Assembly (NCBI GenBank): GCA_041913045.1
Contig: JAYSGB010000007.1
Location: forward strand, 1 to 64,000
Origin: CAMLOF01 sp041913045
Lineage (GTDB): Bacteria; Pseudomonadota; Gammaproteobacteria; Burkholderiales; Burkholderiaceae_C
Direction: 5' to 3'
DNA: 64,000 nucleotides
Made by a program: the position numbers and the translations under genes. Below, one piece after another: positions 15,549-24,857 of the stretch (its first letter is position 1; each line of letters begins with the position of its first letter). Under the pieces are notes generated by a model. That model was not told the origin of the DNA, did no database searches, and was given only the letters and a program-made list of their open reading frames with translations.

Positions 15549-16535
15549 TCAGGCCGCGCTCTCCTGATCAGCGAACAAACTCATCACCGACTCGCCGCTG
15601 GCAATGCGCGCGATGGTTTCTGCCATCAGCGGTGCCACGGAAAGCTGGCGGATCTTCGAGCAGGCCTGTGCGGCCTGACTCAGAGGAATGGTGTTGGTGA
15701 CCACCACCTCGTCAAGCGCGTCGCCTTTGGCGATTCGGTCGATGGCGGGGCCAGAGAAAATGGGGTGCGTGCAGTAGGCGTACACCTTCTTGGCGCCACG
15801 TTCCTTCAGCACTTCGGCGGCTTTCACCAGCGTGCCTGCGGTGTCAATCATGTCGTCCATGATCACGCAGTTGCGGCCTTCGATGTCGCCGATGACGTGC
15901 ATGACTTCGGACACGTTCGCCTTGGGGCGGCGCTTGTCGATGATGGCCATGTCGCAGTTGAGCTGTTTGGCCAGTGCACGTGCACGCACCACACCGCCAA
16001 CGTCGGGTGACACCACCAGCAGGTCGGGGTAGCTCTTGGCGCGAAGGTCGCCCAGCAGCACCGGAGATGCGTAGATGTTGTCCACCGGGATGTCGAAGAA
16101 GCCCTGGATCTGGTCGGCGTGCAGGTCCATGGTAAGCACGCGGTCCACACCCACAGCTTGCAGCATGTTGGCCACCACCTTGGCGGAAATGGGCACACGG
16201 CTGGAACGCGGGCGACGGTCCTGGCGGGCATAACCGAAATACGGAATGACAGCAGAGATGCGAGCTGCGGAAGCACGCTTCAGGGCATCGACCATGATGA
16301 TGAGTTCCATCAGGTTCTCATTGGTCGGTGCGCAGGTGGACTGGATGACGAAAACGTCACGAGCACGGACGTTCTGTGTGATCTCGACGGTGACTTCGCC
16401 GTCAGAGAAACGACCAACATTGGCCGCACCCAGCGTGGTGCCGAGATGATGTGCGATTTCAGCGGCCAGTACCGGGTTTGCGTTACCGGTAAAGATCATG
16501 AAATCCGGTGCTTGCACTGGCGTGGAAATTTGCAT
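15549..16535 (-). CDS. prs: Ribose-phosphate pyrophosphokinase
   Basis: A 328-residue enzyme that makes phosphoribosyl pyrophosphate from ribose-5-phosphate and ATP for purine, pyrimidine, His, Trp and NAD synthesis. Motifs include FSDGEVTVEI, the flexible loop YFGYARQDRRP, the DLHADQIQGFF metal site and the PRPP loop VIMDDMIDTAGT. The start at 16535 adds a short N-terminal lead before the usual MIFTGNA start at residue 13; the internal Met13 is possible. It follows tRNA-Gln by 27 bp. Confidence 0.97.
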   Translation of the reverse strand: MQISTPVQAPDFMIFTGNANPVLAAEIAHHLGTTLGAANVGRFSDGEVTVEITQNVRARDVFVIQSTCAPTNENLMELIIMVDALKRASAARISAVIPYFGYARQDRRPRSSRVPISAKVVANMLQAVGVDRVLTMDLHADQIQGFFDIPVDNIYASPVLLGDLRAKSYPDLLVVSPDVGGVVRARALAKQLNCDMAIIDKRRPKANVSEVMHVIGDIEGRNCVIMDDMIDTAGTLVKAAEVLKERGAKKVYAYCTHPIFSGPAIDRIAKGDALDEVVVTNTIPLSQAAQACSKIRQLSVAPLMAETIARIASGESVMSLFADQESAA

Positions 16536-16562
16536 GAGATACCCGGCGCAGGAAAAATATTT

Positions 16563-16639
16563 TGGCAGGGGAGGAAGGACTCGAACCCTCGCATGCCGGA
16601 ATCAAAATCCGGTGCCTTAACCAACTTGGCGACTCCCCT
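16563..16639 (-). tRNA. tRNA-Gln (anticodon TTG)
   Basis: A 77-base cloverleaf on the minus strand. The acceptor AGGGGAG pairs with CTCCCCT, and the anticodon stem CCGGA/TCCGG holds the loop TTTTGAT with anticodon TTG. The T-arm contains GGTTCGAGTCC. The 3' CCA is encoded. It lies between ispE and prs on the same strand, an arrangement conserved in beta-proteobacteria. Confidence 0.96.
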
Positions 16640-16719
16640 ACACTGGTTCGCTGCTGACGCAACGCACCGAATGCAGTACTTGCTCATCTCGTTTTGAGCA
16701 ACGCCCGGTATTGTAACCG

Positions 16720-17619
16720 TTAACGCCACCCAATTAGAGGATGCTCATTCAAATTGCTGCAAATTTTTGATTGCCAGCCTGGGGGCAGGTCGGACGTGTC
16801 CGGCATCTGCATGAATCCCCTGGGAATTCTGGCAAACAAAGCACTACCTGAGCCTGTCATTCGCCCGTTCAAACCCCGGGCTTGCAACCAGCTAAGCCCC
16901 TGATCGATGTCAGGGCACAGGGCCTTCGCAACAGGCTGCAAGTCGTTGTGCCCGAATCCGTAGATTCGTTGCTCCATTTCAGGCTGATTAGGCGTTGAAA
17001 TGTCGTTTGCAGCAAAGTCTGCCATTGTAGCGTGCTTTGTGGCTCTTTGCAAATCCGGGCTTGAAAAAATTTTCGGTGTTGACGCGCCAGTAGGGGGCTT
17101 CAACACAAGAAAGCGTGCCGGGGGAAGATCCAGCGGGTGCAGTTGTTCGCCAATGCCTTCTACCCAGGCGTTGCGGCCGCCTAGGAAGAAGGGCACGTCA
17201 GCCCCCAGTGCCAACCCTAGAGGCAGCAGCTTTTCCAGAGGCCAGTGCAGATTCCACAGTTGGTTGAGTGCCAGCAGCGTGCTGGCGGCGTCGGTGGAGC
17301 CGCCGCCCATACCTGCTTCCACGGGAATGCGCTTGTCCAGTGCAATGTGCGCCCCCAGCGTGCAGCCGCTTGCTTGCTGCAAGGCCCTTGCCGCGCGCAC
17401 TACCAGATCGTTGCCAGGCAGCGGGGGCGCCGTCGAGTTCACGTCTTCCCGGCTGATCTGGCCATCGTCGCGAAGCTCAAAGTGCAGAGTGTCTGCCCAA
17501 TCGATCAGCATAAAGACGGATTGCAGCAGGTGGTAGCCGTCCTCGCGCCTGCCCACGATGTGCAGGAACAGGTTGAGCTTGGCTGGAGCGGGAACGTCTA
17601 GGAGTTGGCGCAACGTCAT
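16720..17619 (-). CDS. ispE: 4-diphosphocytidyl-2-C-methyl-D-erythritol kinase
   Basis: A 299-residue GHMP-family kinase of the non-mevalonate isoprenoid pathway. The N-terminus PAPAKLNLFLHIVGRREDGYH (by its ends) contains the substrate-binding Lys and Asn, and the ATP loop is PVEAGMGGGSTDAAS. A third GHMP motif (MTGSGSALFA) lies near the C-terminus. It starts 6 bp after lolB and is followed by tRNA-Gln. Confidence 0.96.
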   Translation of the reverse strand: MTLRQLLDVPAPAKLNLFLHIVGRREDGYHLLQSVFMLIDWADTLHFELRDDGQISREDVNSTAPPLPGNDLVVRAARALQQASGCTLGAHIALDKRIPVEAGMGGGSTDAASTLLALNQLWNLHWPLEKLLPLGLALGADVPFFLGGRNAWVEGIGEQLHPLDLPPARFLVLKPPTGASTPKIFSSPDLQRATKHATMADFAANDISTPNQPEMEQRIYGFGHNDLQPVAKALCPDIDQGLSWLQARGLNGRMTGSGSALFARIPRGFMQMPDTSDLPPGWQSKICSNLNEHPLIGWR

Positions 17620-17625
17620 TGCGGT

Positions 17626-18126
17626 TTACTGAAATACGAGGCGCAGGCGCGCACCGGGCAAGGGGTGCAGGCGGCGTGCGCTCAGGCGGCCCTGCGGGTG
17701 TTGCGTCAGGTCCACTTCCCAGCCATCCAGTGACGTGGGTTCACCTCGAAGCCAATCGAACAGCGGCGCTATTGGCAATGCGGTGCCTGTGAGTTCGGTG
17801 GTCAAGCTCGCCATGTCGGGGTATTGGCGGGTTTCGTCGCCGCGTTGCAGCGTGGCGCCCTGGCTGGACCACGTTGCACTGGCCACCGTCTGGCCGAAGG
17901 GCGAGAAGAGTTTGATCTCTCCGCGAGCGGCGTTTCCAGCGAGTTCGAAGCCTGCGGAGTAGCTTTGGGGAGGGTCGCCGTCGAGCTGCAGATTGAGCCT
18001 GCCAGACCACCAGTCGGCAGCCCCGGGCGCGGGGGCTGGTGGGGTTGCACACCCTGCGAGCCAGATGGCGGGTGGCAGCACTGCGATGGACAGGAAGCGG
18101 CGTCGGCCGACGGCGCGATTCGTCAT
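17626..18126 (-). CDS. lolB: Outer-membrane lipoprotein LolB
   Basis: A 166-residue lipoprotein receptor that inserts lipoproteins delivered by LolA into the outer membrane. The signal peptide (RRRFLSIAVLPPAIWLAGC) carries an AGC lipobox with Cys26, followed by a Pro/Ala linker. The beta-strand segments WWSGRLNLQL and ...IKLFSPFGQTVA match LolB. It overlaps the upstream TPR gene by ATGA and precedes ispE by 6 bp. Confidence 0.88.
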   Translation of the reverse strand: MTNRAVGRRRFLSIAVLPPAIWLAGCATPPAPAPGAADWWSGRLNLQLDGDPPQSYSAGFELAGNAARGEIKLFSPFGQTVASATWSSQGATLQRGDETRQYPDMASLTTELTGTALPIAPLFDWLRGEPTSLDGWEVDLTQHPQGRLSARRLHPLPGARLRLVFQ

Positions 18127-19961
18127 GGTTTGACGTTCAGGCGGCGCAAGGTGGAAAGCAGGGTCTCGTTCTCAGGGTTCAAGAGAAGCCCTTCGCGCCA
18201 AACCTTGAGAGCATCTTCGCGCTGGCCTTTGACCCAGTGGACCTCTCCCAGGTGGGCGGCGATCTCGGCGTCGGGCCGACGTCGGTAGGCGTCTTGCAGA
18301 ATGCGCAGGGCTTCTGGCAAGTTGCCCAGGCGAAATTCCACCCAACCCAGGCTGTCCAGGATGAATGGATCGTTCGGCGTAGCCCGCAACGCCTGCTGGA
18401 TGAGTGCTTTCGCCTCGGGCAGGCGAACGTTGCGGTCGGCCAGCGAATAACCCAGTGCGTTGTAGGCGTGGTGGTAGTCTGGCTTGCGGGCAATCAGTTC
18501 GCGCAGCAACCGTTCCATTTCATCAGGTCGCCCGGCTTTTTCAGCAGCCATGGCCTGTTCGTAGACCAGATCGGCGTCGTCCGGGAAGCGTTTGACGGCT
18601 TCGGCATAGACCTCCGACGCCGCCTGGTGCATGCCCTGGTCGCGCAATAGCTGGGCTTCTGCCAGCAATTTGCGGCGCGAGTCATCTGGGCTGCGCTCGG
18701 GTTGCTGGCGCAGCAGCGCCCGTGCTTCATCTACTTTTCCTTGTCGCGCCAGCATGGCGGCACGCCTGAGTTGGGTGCTCAGGATGTCCTGGCCGTCTTC
18801 GATTCGGTCCAACCAGGCGTTGGCGGCTGCGTAGTCCTTGCGTTGCTCTGCCATCTGCGCAAGTTGAAGGAAGGCTTGCGTTTGCCCCCGACGGGTAGCG
18901 TCGGCAGGCAGTTCACGGGCCAGGACCAGGTACTGTTCCAGCGATGCTTGGGCGGCTTCGTACAACCGTTCCTGGAATTGCAGGGTGCCCTGCAGCAGCC
19001 ACGCATCTGCAAGCTTGGGGTCTTGCTGGATGACTGTGGCAATTTCCTGTCTGGCAGGGCCGTATTGGCGCTGATCAATCAAAGCGCGGATGAAGCCCAG
19101 GTGCAGGGGGCGTTGGGCGTCGCGTCCGTTGCGTTCCAGAAAACTGCGCACCAGGGCCTCGGCGCCAGGCTGGTCGCGTTCCATCAGTTCCAGGCCCAGA
19201 ACGGCGGGCATCACGGCCTTGCTGTCCGCTGCCATGGCTTGTTTGGCAGAAGCGAGGGCGTCAGCATTGTTTTGCTGATCGAGTTGCATGCGGCCCAGGC
19301 TGGTCCATGCAGCCGAGGCTGTGGAAGGGTCCGCAAGAAAGGGTTGCAGCGCGGTACGGGCGGCCTGCAAGGCAGCGTCCTTGTCGCTGGTGCGTGCCAG
19401 TGTCTGCGGTATGGCACCGATCACGTCTGCGCGCCGTTCAGGGGGAGCAAGCTGAATCAGCGTGCGCAGCGTTTGCGTGATTTCGGCAGGACGGTTGAGG
19501 GCGAGCAGAATCTGCAAAACGTAACGGTGGGGTTCGTCAGACCGGGGTTGCGCTGCGGCCCAGTCCCGTGCGGCGCTGAGGGCGGCGTTGCCCGCACGGC
19601 CTTGCAAAGCGATTTCGACGGCTCTGCGGTAGAGCTCCTCGCGTTGCGTCTTGCGTGCGGCATCCAGCACCAGCGAGTAGGCAGGCCCTGCCTCTTCGTT
19701 GCGCAGATGCATCTCGCCCAGCAGTAGCTGGTAGAACAGCTCTGCATCCATTTCAGAGTTGGCGACAGGCGGGGCAGGCAACGCTGGCGCATCTTGGGCC
19801 TTTGCCTGCAAAGGCCAAAGCACGGAGAGCGTCAGGGCGAGCGCCGCGACTGCAACAGGCCGCAAGGTGCTCTGCCAATGTGAAGGGTTGCTGGCCGGGG
19901 CCGAAGTACCGGGGCGAGCCAGCTGGACACCGCGGGCTAGGTGAAGGGCAAGCGCGTGCAT
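18123..19961 (-). CDS. Secreted TPR-repeat protein
   Basis: A 612-residue protein with an N-terminal hydrophobic signal (LALTLSVLWPLQAKAQ near residues 40-55) followed by an almost continuous array of tetratricopeptide repeats. The best conserved repeats are in the last third (for example AYNALGYSLADRN and ILDSLGWVEFRLGN). The start at 19961 is chosen because the open frame continues upstream through the divergent mutM gene. The overlap with lolB suggests a periplasmic or outer-membrane assembly role; the specific function is unknown. Confidence 0.85.
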   Translation of the reverse strand: MHALALHLARGVQLARPGTSAPASNPSHWQSTLRPVAVAALALTLSVLWPLQAKAQDAPALPAPPVANSEMDAELFYQLLLGEMHLRNEEAGPAYSLVLDAARKTQREELYRRAVEIALQGRAGNAALSAARDWAAAQPRSDEPHRYVLQILLALNRPAEITQTLRTLIQLAPPERRADVIGAIPQTLARTSDKDAALQAARTALQPFLADPSTASAAWTSLGRMQLDQQNNADALASAKQAMAADSKAVMPAVLGLELMERDQPGAEALVRSFLERNGRDAQRPLHLGFIRALIDQRQYGPARQEIATVIQQDPKLADAWLLQGTLQFQERLYEAAQASLEQYLVLARELPADATRRGQTQAFLQLAQMAEQRKDYAAANAWLDRIEDGQDILSTQLRRAAMLARQGKVDEARALLRQQPERSPDDSRRKLLAEAQLLRDQGMHQAASEVYAEAVKRFPDDADLVYEQAMAAEKAGRPDEMERLLRELIARKPDYHHAYNALGYSLADRNVRLPEAKALIQQALRATPNDPFILDSLGWVEFRLGNLPEALRILQDAYRRRPDAEIAAHLGEVHWVKGQREDALKVWREGLLLNPENETLLSTLRRLNVKP

Positions 19962-20007
19962 TGGCCGATCATAATGGAAGCCCCGTAGTCTTACCCACTG
20001 CCAGAAC

Positions 20008-20823
20008 ATGCCCGAATTGCCCGAAGTGGAGGTGACCCGACTGAGTTTTGCCGACCGCATCCGTGGGGCGGCTGTGAGAGCAGTACGCCTGGGCAAACCG
20101 CTGCGCTGGCCGCTGGGGGTGGAGCCCGCAACCTTGACCGGGCGACGGGTCCTGAGCGTGCGCCGCCGTGGTAAGTATCTGTTGATCGACCTGGACGAGG
20201 GCATTTTGCTTATGCACCTGGGCATGTCGGGGAGCGTGCAGTTTGCAGACCATCTGCCGCCTGCCGGGGTGCATGACCATTTTGATATGCAGACGAGCCA
20301 AGGCGTGTTGCGGCTCAACGATCCGCGCCGATTTGGTGCCGTGGTGTACGTGCAAAGCGAAAGCGACCCGCTGGCCGTGAAGCTGCTTGGTGGCCTGGGC
20401 GTTGAGCCTTTGACCGACGACTTTGAACCTGAGGCCTTTCACCGTGCCCTGCGCCAGCGCCAGGCGAGCATCAAGCAGGTGCTGATGGCTGGCGACATCG
20501 TGGTGGGGGTGGGCAACATCTATGCGTCCGAGGCGCTGTTTCTGGCGGGCATCAGGCCCACGGTGCGCGCCAACAGGCTCAGCCTGCCGCGGGCGCGCAG
20601 GCTGCACCAGGCGATACGGCAGGTTCTGGACAAGGCCTTGAATTCAGGCGGCAGCACGCTGCGCAACTTCTCGAACGCGCACGGGCAAAGCGGGCACTTC
20701 CAGCTGGAGGTGATGGTTTACGACCGGGCAGGCGAGCCTTGCCGGGTCTGCGGCACGCCGATACGCATGCTGCGTCAGGGGCAACGTTCCACCTTCTATT
20801 GCCCCCACTGCCAGAAGGCTTGA
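20008..20823 (+). CDS. mutM: Formamidopyrimidine-DNA glycosylase
   Basis: A 271-residue bifunctional glycosylase/AP lyase that removes 8-oxoguanine. The N-terminal MPELPEVEV contains the catalytic Pro1 (after Met removal) and Glu2. The helix-two-turn-helix region with GNIYASEALF is present, and the C-terminal zinc finger has CRVC and CPHC pairs. It is divergent from the TPR gene (46 bp), with CATAAT at 19970-19975 as a possible -10 element. It precedes the dynamin-like GTPase and mutY. Confidence 0.97.
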   Translation: MPELPEVEVTRLSFADRIRGAAVRAVRLGKPLRWPLGVEPATLTGRRVLSVRRRGKYLLIDLDEGILLMHLGMSGSVQFADHLPPAGVHDHFDMQTSQGVLRLNDPRRFGAVVYVQSESDPLAVKLLGGLGVEPLTDDFEPEAFHRALRQRQASIKQVLMAGDIVVGVGNIYASEALFLAGIRPTVRANRLSLPRARRLHQAIRQVLDKALNSGGSTLRNFSNAHGQSGHFQLEVMVYDRAGEPCRVCGTPIRMLRQGQRSTFYCPHCQKA

Positions 20824-20831
20824 AAAGCCGC

Positions 20832-20854
20832 CTGCGGTGCTATATTGGCCGCAG
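20832..20854. promoter_or_regulatory. Inverted repeat with central TATATT before the dynamin-like gene
   Basis: CTGCGG (20832-20837) and CCGCAG (20849-20854) flank an 11-base spacer that contains TATATT (20841-20846), a plausible -10 element. The arrangement would place an operator over a promoter for the GTPase-mutY operon. No matching -35 is evident. Confidence 0.4.
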
Positions 20855-20884
20855 ACCATACACACCATGAACATGCAGGGCCCC

Positions 20885-22870
20885 ATGTCTTTCAACCAGG
20901 AATTCGACGAGCACGGCGTTTGGCGGCGGCAGTACGCCGCGCGATTGAAGACGCTGGCAGACTGGCTTGAAACCGAGGAACTGCTGGACGCGGGTACGCG
21001 GGAACGGCTGGAGCAGTTGCAGGCGCAGCTCAAGTCGGACAAGGTGATGGTGGCCTTCGTCGCGGAGTTCTCGCGCGGCAAGTCTGAACTCATCAACGCG
21101 GTGTTTTTTGCGGGGTACGGGCGGCGCATCATGCCTGCCAGCGCCGGGCGCACCACCATGTGCCCCACAGAATTGGGCTACGACTCCGACGTACCTCCTT
21201 GCCTGCGCCTGCTGCCCATCGACACGCGCCTTCAGCCGCAATCTCTGTTGGAGTGGCGCAGCGCCCCCGAGCAGTGGGAGCGCATCGATCTGGATGTGAA
21301 CGACCCGGCGCAGTTGGCCCAGGCCATAGAGAAGGTGGCAGAGGTGCGCCGCGTGAGCGTGGACGATGCGCGGGCGCTGGGCTTCTGGCATGACGATGCC
21401 CCCGAAGACAACCCGCTCACCGGGCCGGATGGTCTGGTGGAGGTGCCGAGGTGGCGGCACGCGCTCATCAACATGGCCCACCCGCTGTTGAAGCAGGGGT
21501 TGGTGATCTTGGACACGCCTGGGCTGAACGCGATTGGTGCCGAACCCGAACTGACGGTGAGCCTGCTGCCGCAGGCGCATGCGGTGGTGTTCATCCTGGC
21601 GGCGGATGCGGGTGTGAGCAAATCCGACCTGGCGATGTGGCGCGAACACCTGGCGCCTGCTGCCGAGCGCAACGACACGCGGCTGGTGGTGCTCAACAAG
21701 ATAGACACCCTGTGGGACGAACTGAGCACGCCGCAGTATATCGAGCAGCAGATCCAGCACCAGCGGGAGGACTCGGCCCAGGTGCTGGGCTTGCAGCCGC
21801 AGCAGGTGATAGCGGTGTCTGCCCAGAAGGGGTTGCTGGCCAAGGTGCGGCAGGACGAAGCGCTGTTGAGTGAAAGCCGTTTGCCTGACCTGGAACGGGC
21901 CTTGGCGGAAGACGTGCTGGCCCAGCGCAGACACATCTTGCAGACCAGTGTGGCCGGTGCGCTCGAGACTTTGCGAACCGAGGTGGGCAAGCAGCTACAT
22001 GCACGCACCCGTGAGCTGGTGGAGCAGGTGCAGGAACTGGAGGGCTTGCGCGGCAAGAACACCACGGTGATCAAGCAGATGCGCATGCGCATTGAGCAGG
22101 AACAGAACGAGTTCGATGCCAGCGGCGCGCGTATACAGGCGGTGCGCTCGGTGCACCTCAAGCTGCTGAAGGACGTGTTCGCGTTGCTGGGCACCAACCA
22201 CTTGAAGGCCGAGGTGGCGCAACTGGGCGAAGCGCTCAGGCAGCCGGGCATCAAGCTCGGGGTGAAGAAGGTGTATGGCGATGCGTTCGACCGCCTGCGT
22301 GCAGGTTTGCAGCAGGCCCAGCGCCTGGCTGATGAGGTGCAGGACATGCTGGGCAGCAGCTTCCGCAGCCTGAACGCGGAGTTCGGCTTTTCCCTGCAAC
22401 TGCCGCACAAACTCGATGTCGTGCGCTTTGCGCAGGAATTGGATGTGATCGAGCGCAACCACCTGCAATACCTGGGGCTCACCAACATTTTCCGGCTTGC
22501 GCAGCCGGAGTTTGCTGAGCGGCTGGCCAAGGCGGTGATGTCCCGCCTGCGTGGCGTTTACGACGATGCGTCGAGCGAGGTGGAACTGTGGAACAAGTCT
22601 GCCGCGGCGCAGCTGGATGGACAGTTGCGCGAGCGCCGCAAGAACTTTGCCCGGCGGATTGAGGCGGTGCACCGCATTCAGCAGGCTGCCGGCGGCCTGG
22701 ACGAGCGCATTGCCGAATTGCAGCAGCGTCTGGCTGCACTGGAAACCGATCGGGCCGAACTGGAGCGTTTGACCAGTGAATTGGGACAGGGTGACGAGGT
22801 GGCCGAAGAGGTGAGCGCCGAATCCTGGCCGACTGTGGACAGCGCCGCAGCACCCCATGACGCGGCCTGA
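20885..22870 (+). CDS. Bacterial dynamin-like GTPase
   Basis: A 661-residue dynamin-superfamily GTPase. The P-loop region AEFSRGKSE is at residues 60-68, the switch threonines lie in GRTTMCPTE, G3 is DTPGLN and G4 is NKID. The remaining ~400 residues are helical with long coiled-coil stretches (for example around LVEQVQELEGLRGK and the C-terminal LQQRLAALETDRAELERL). No clear transmembrane hairpin is seen. The start is uncertain: ATGs at 20867 and 20885 are both possible. It overlaps mutY by 14 bp and follows mutM, suggesting a link to DNA repair or stress, but the role is unknown. Confidence 0.85.
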   Translation: MSFNQEFDEHGVWRRQYAARLKTLADWLETEELLDAGTRERLEQLQAQLKSDKVMVAFVAEFSRGKSELINAVFFAGYGRRIMPASAGRTTMCPTELGYDSDVPPCLRLLPIDTRLQPQSLLEWRSAPEQWERIDLDVNDPAQLAQAIEKVAEVRRVSVDDARALGFWHDDAPEDNPLTGPDGLVEVPRWRHALINMAHPLLKQGLVILDTPGLNAIGAEPELTVSLLPQAHAVVFILAADAGVSKSDLAMWREHLAPAAERNDTRLVVLNKIDTLWDELSTPQYIEQQIQHQREDSAQVLGLQPQQVIAVSAQKGLLAKVRQDEALLSESRLPDLERALAEDVLAQRRHILQTSVAGALETLRTEVGKQLHARTRELVEQVQELEGLRGKNTTVIKQMRMRIEQEQNEFDASGARIQAVRSVHLKLLKDVFALLGTNHLKAEVAQLGEALRQPGIKLGVKKVYGDAFDRLRAGLQQAQRLADEVQDMLGSSFRSLNAEFGFSLQLPHKLDVVRFAQELDVIERNHLQYLGLTNIFRLAQPEFAERLAKAVMSRLRGVYDDASSEVELWNKSAAAQLDGQLRERRKNFARRIEAVHRIQQAAGGLDERIAELQQRLAALETDRAELERLTSELGQGDEVAEEVSAESWPTVDSAAAPHDAA

Positions 22871-23942
22871 GCGCGAGGCGGGAAGACAGGCAGTTCCCGC
22901 AGCGTTTTTCCCCACCCTGGTGGCCTGGCAGAAAGTGCATGGGCGGCATGGCTTGCCATGGCAGGGCACGCGCGACCCCTATCGCGTGTGGCTGTCCGAA
23001 ATCATGCTGCAGCAGACGCAGGTGAGCACAGTATTGGGTTACTACCCGCGCTTTCTGGCGCGTTTCCCTGACGTGCGTGCGTTGGCCGAGGCGCATCAGG
23101 ATGACGTGCTGGCGCTGTGGAGCGGCTTGGGCTACTACAGCCGGGCGCGCAACCTGCACCGCTGCGCCCAGGAGGTGGTGGCCCGATGGGGCGGGGCGTT
23201 TCCGCGCACAGCGGAGGCCTTGCAGACGCTTCACGGGATCGGACCATCAACGGCAGCTGCCATTGCGGCTTTCTGCTTTGGTGAGCGGGTGTCCATACTC
23301 GACGGCAACGTGCGGCGGGTGTTGACGCGCTTGCTGGCTTTTGAAGGTGACTTGGCCGATGCCGCGCAGGAGCGCCAGCTGTGGCAACTGGCCCAGGAGA
23401 TACTGCCGCCCAATCCCACATCTGACGACATGGCTGCCTACACGCAGGGGCTGATGGACCTGGGCGCGACCCTGTGCACGCGCAGCAAGCCGCAATGTCT
23501 GCTGTGCCCGGTGGCATCACTTTGTCAGGCGCGCGCCCAGCAGCGGCCAGGTGACTTCCCGGTCAAGACGCGAAAGCTCGTGCGCCGGACGGAAGAGTGG
23601 TGGCTGGTCGTGCATCGGCGCGGTGATGGGGCGATCTGGCTCGCACAACGGCCGCAGCGGGGCATCTGGGCCGGGCTGTACTGCTTGCCCGTGCACGCCA
23701 CGCGTGCTGAAGCCTGGGCTTCGGTGACTGGCAGCCCCGGCACCGAAGCTGCACCCGAACGGCAGGACACCCTTCGACATGCACTGACGCACCGCGACCT
23801 GGTGCTACAGGTGGTGGAATGGGCCGCTCCCTCGCCTGTGGCGGGTACAACCGCAGAGGCAGGGCTATGGGTGCGCGGGCCGCAGGATCTGGAGATTGGC
23901 CTGCCTGCACCCGTGCGGCAATGGCTGCTTCAGCAGTGGTGA
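22857..23942 (+). CDS. mutY: A/G-specific adenine DNA glycosylase
   Basis: A 361-residue enzyme that removes adenine mispaired with 8-oxoguanine, complementing MutM. Catalytic Glu48 lies in SEIMLQQTQV and Asp149 in LDGNVRRVL after the helix-hairpin-helix (LHGIGPSTA). The [4Fe-4S] cluster cysteines are 207, 214, 217 and 223. A C-terminal NUDIX-like recognition domain follows (QRPQRGIWAGLYCLP, HALTHRDL). It starts inside the 3' end of the GTPase gene. Confidence 0.97.
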   Translation: MTRPEREAGRQAVPAAFFPTLVAWQKVHGRHGLPWQGTRDPYRVWLSEIMLQQTQVSTVLGYYPRFLARFPDVRALAEAHQDDVLALWSGLGYYSRARNLHRCAQEVVARWGGAFPRTAEALQTLHGIGPSTAAAIAAFCFGERVSILDGNVRRVLTRLLAFEGDLADAAQERQLWQLAQEILPPNPTSDDMAAYTQGLMDLGATLCTRSKPQCLLCPVASLCQARAQQRPGDFPVKTRKLVRRTEEWWLVVHRRGDGAIWLAQRPQRGIWAGLYCLPVHATRAEAWASVTGSPGTEAAPERQDTLRHALTHRDLVLQVVEWAAPSPVAGTTAEAGLWVRGPQDLEIGLPAPVRQWLLQQW

Positions 23943-23952
23943 AGTGCCACGG

Positions 23953-23969
23953 GCCGGTCAATGACCGGC
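23953..23969. repeat. Palindrome at the rapZ stop codon
   Basis: GCCGGTCA-A-TGACCGGC is an 8-bp perfect inverted repeat around one base. It spans the end of rapZ and lies between the convergent mutY and rapZ genes. It lacks a T-tract. It may stall transcription or bind protein. Confidence 0.4.
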
Positions 23970-24857
23970 GGCGTGCCTGAGCGCGTCCAGTTCGCGGTGG
24001 CGGCGCTGGACGGTCCAGACCTTGCCAAACACGCTGGCCAGCTGTTCCACCAGATACACCGAGCGATGCTGCCCGCCGGTGCAACCCACGGCCACGGTCA
24101 CGTAGCTGCGGTGGTCCTGCACCATGCGCGGTAGCCAGTGTTCAAGAAAGGCTGTGATCTGGTCCTGCATGGTCTGCACTTCGGGCTCGGCTCGCAGGTA
24201 GGCAGCCACGGGTGCGTCCTGCCCGGTCAGCGCCCTGAGTTCGGGCTCGTAGTGCGGGTTGGGCAGCATGCGCACGTCGAAAACGTAGTCGGCGTCCATG
24301 GGGATGCCGCGTTTGAACGCAAATGACTCGAACACCAGCGCGAGCGTGGCCGGCGCCCGGTGCAGCAGGGCCTTGACCTCGCTGCGCAGGTGCGACGCCT
24401 TGAGCTGGCTGGTGTCCAGCACCTGCGCCAGCTCGCGCAGTTCACCCAACATCTCACGTTCCAGCTCAATAGCGTCCACCAGGGCGCGCCGCTGGTCGGT
24501 GGTGTCTTTCAGGGAAAGCGGGTGCATGCGCCGCGTCTCGGAAAAACGCCGGACCAGGGTGTCGGTGGTGGTGTCCAGGAACAGCACGGTCAGCGCCTGG
24601 CCTTGTTCACGGATGCGCTGCAACCGTTCCGGCAGGCCGGGCAGGGACTTGGCGCTGCGCACGTCGATGGCGACGGCCACGCGCTCGGCGCGGTGCTCCT
24701 GCTCGACGGCGATGAAGGCTTCAAGCAGTTCTGGCGGCAGGTTGTCCACGCAGTAGAACCCCGCGTCTTCCAGCGCATGCAGCGCTACCGATTTGCCGGA
24801 ACCCGACATGCCAGTGATGACGACCAACTGCATGTTCGGCAAGGGCGGGGTGTTCAT
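23958..24857 (-). CDS. rapZ: RapZ family nucleotide-binding RNase adapter protein
   Basis: A 299-residue protein of the RapZ/YvcJ family. The Walker A loop GMSGSGKSVAL is near residue 16, Walker B-like segments follow, and the C-terminal domain has the GCTGGQHRSVYL motif. In E. coli RapZ directs GlmZ sRNA to RNase E to control amino-sugar synthesis. GlmZ itself is not expected in this group, so the local target is unknown. It overlaps recN by ATGA. Met9 (MQLVVITG) is an alternative start. Confidence 0.93.
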   Translation of the reverse strand: MNTPPLPNMQLVVITGMSGSGKSVALHALEDAGFYCVDNLPPELLEAFIAVEQEHRAERVAVAIDVRSAKSLPGLPERLQRIREQGQALTVLFLDTTTDTLVRRFSETRRMHPLSLKDTTDQRRALVDAIELEREMLGELRELAQVLDTSQLKASHLRSEVKALLHRAPATLALVFESFAFKRGIPMDADYVFDVRMLPNPHYEPELRALTGQDAPVAAYLRAEPEVQTMQDQITAFLEHWLPRMVQDHRSYVTVAVGCTGGQHRSVYLVEQLASVFGKVWTVQRRHRELDALRHAAGH

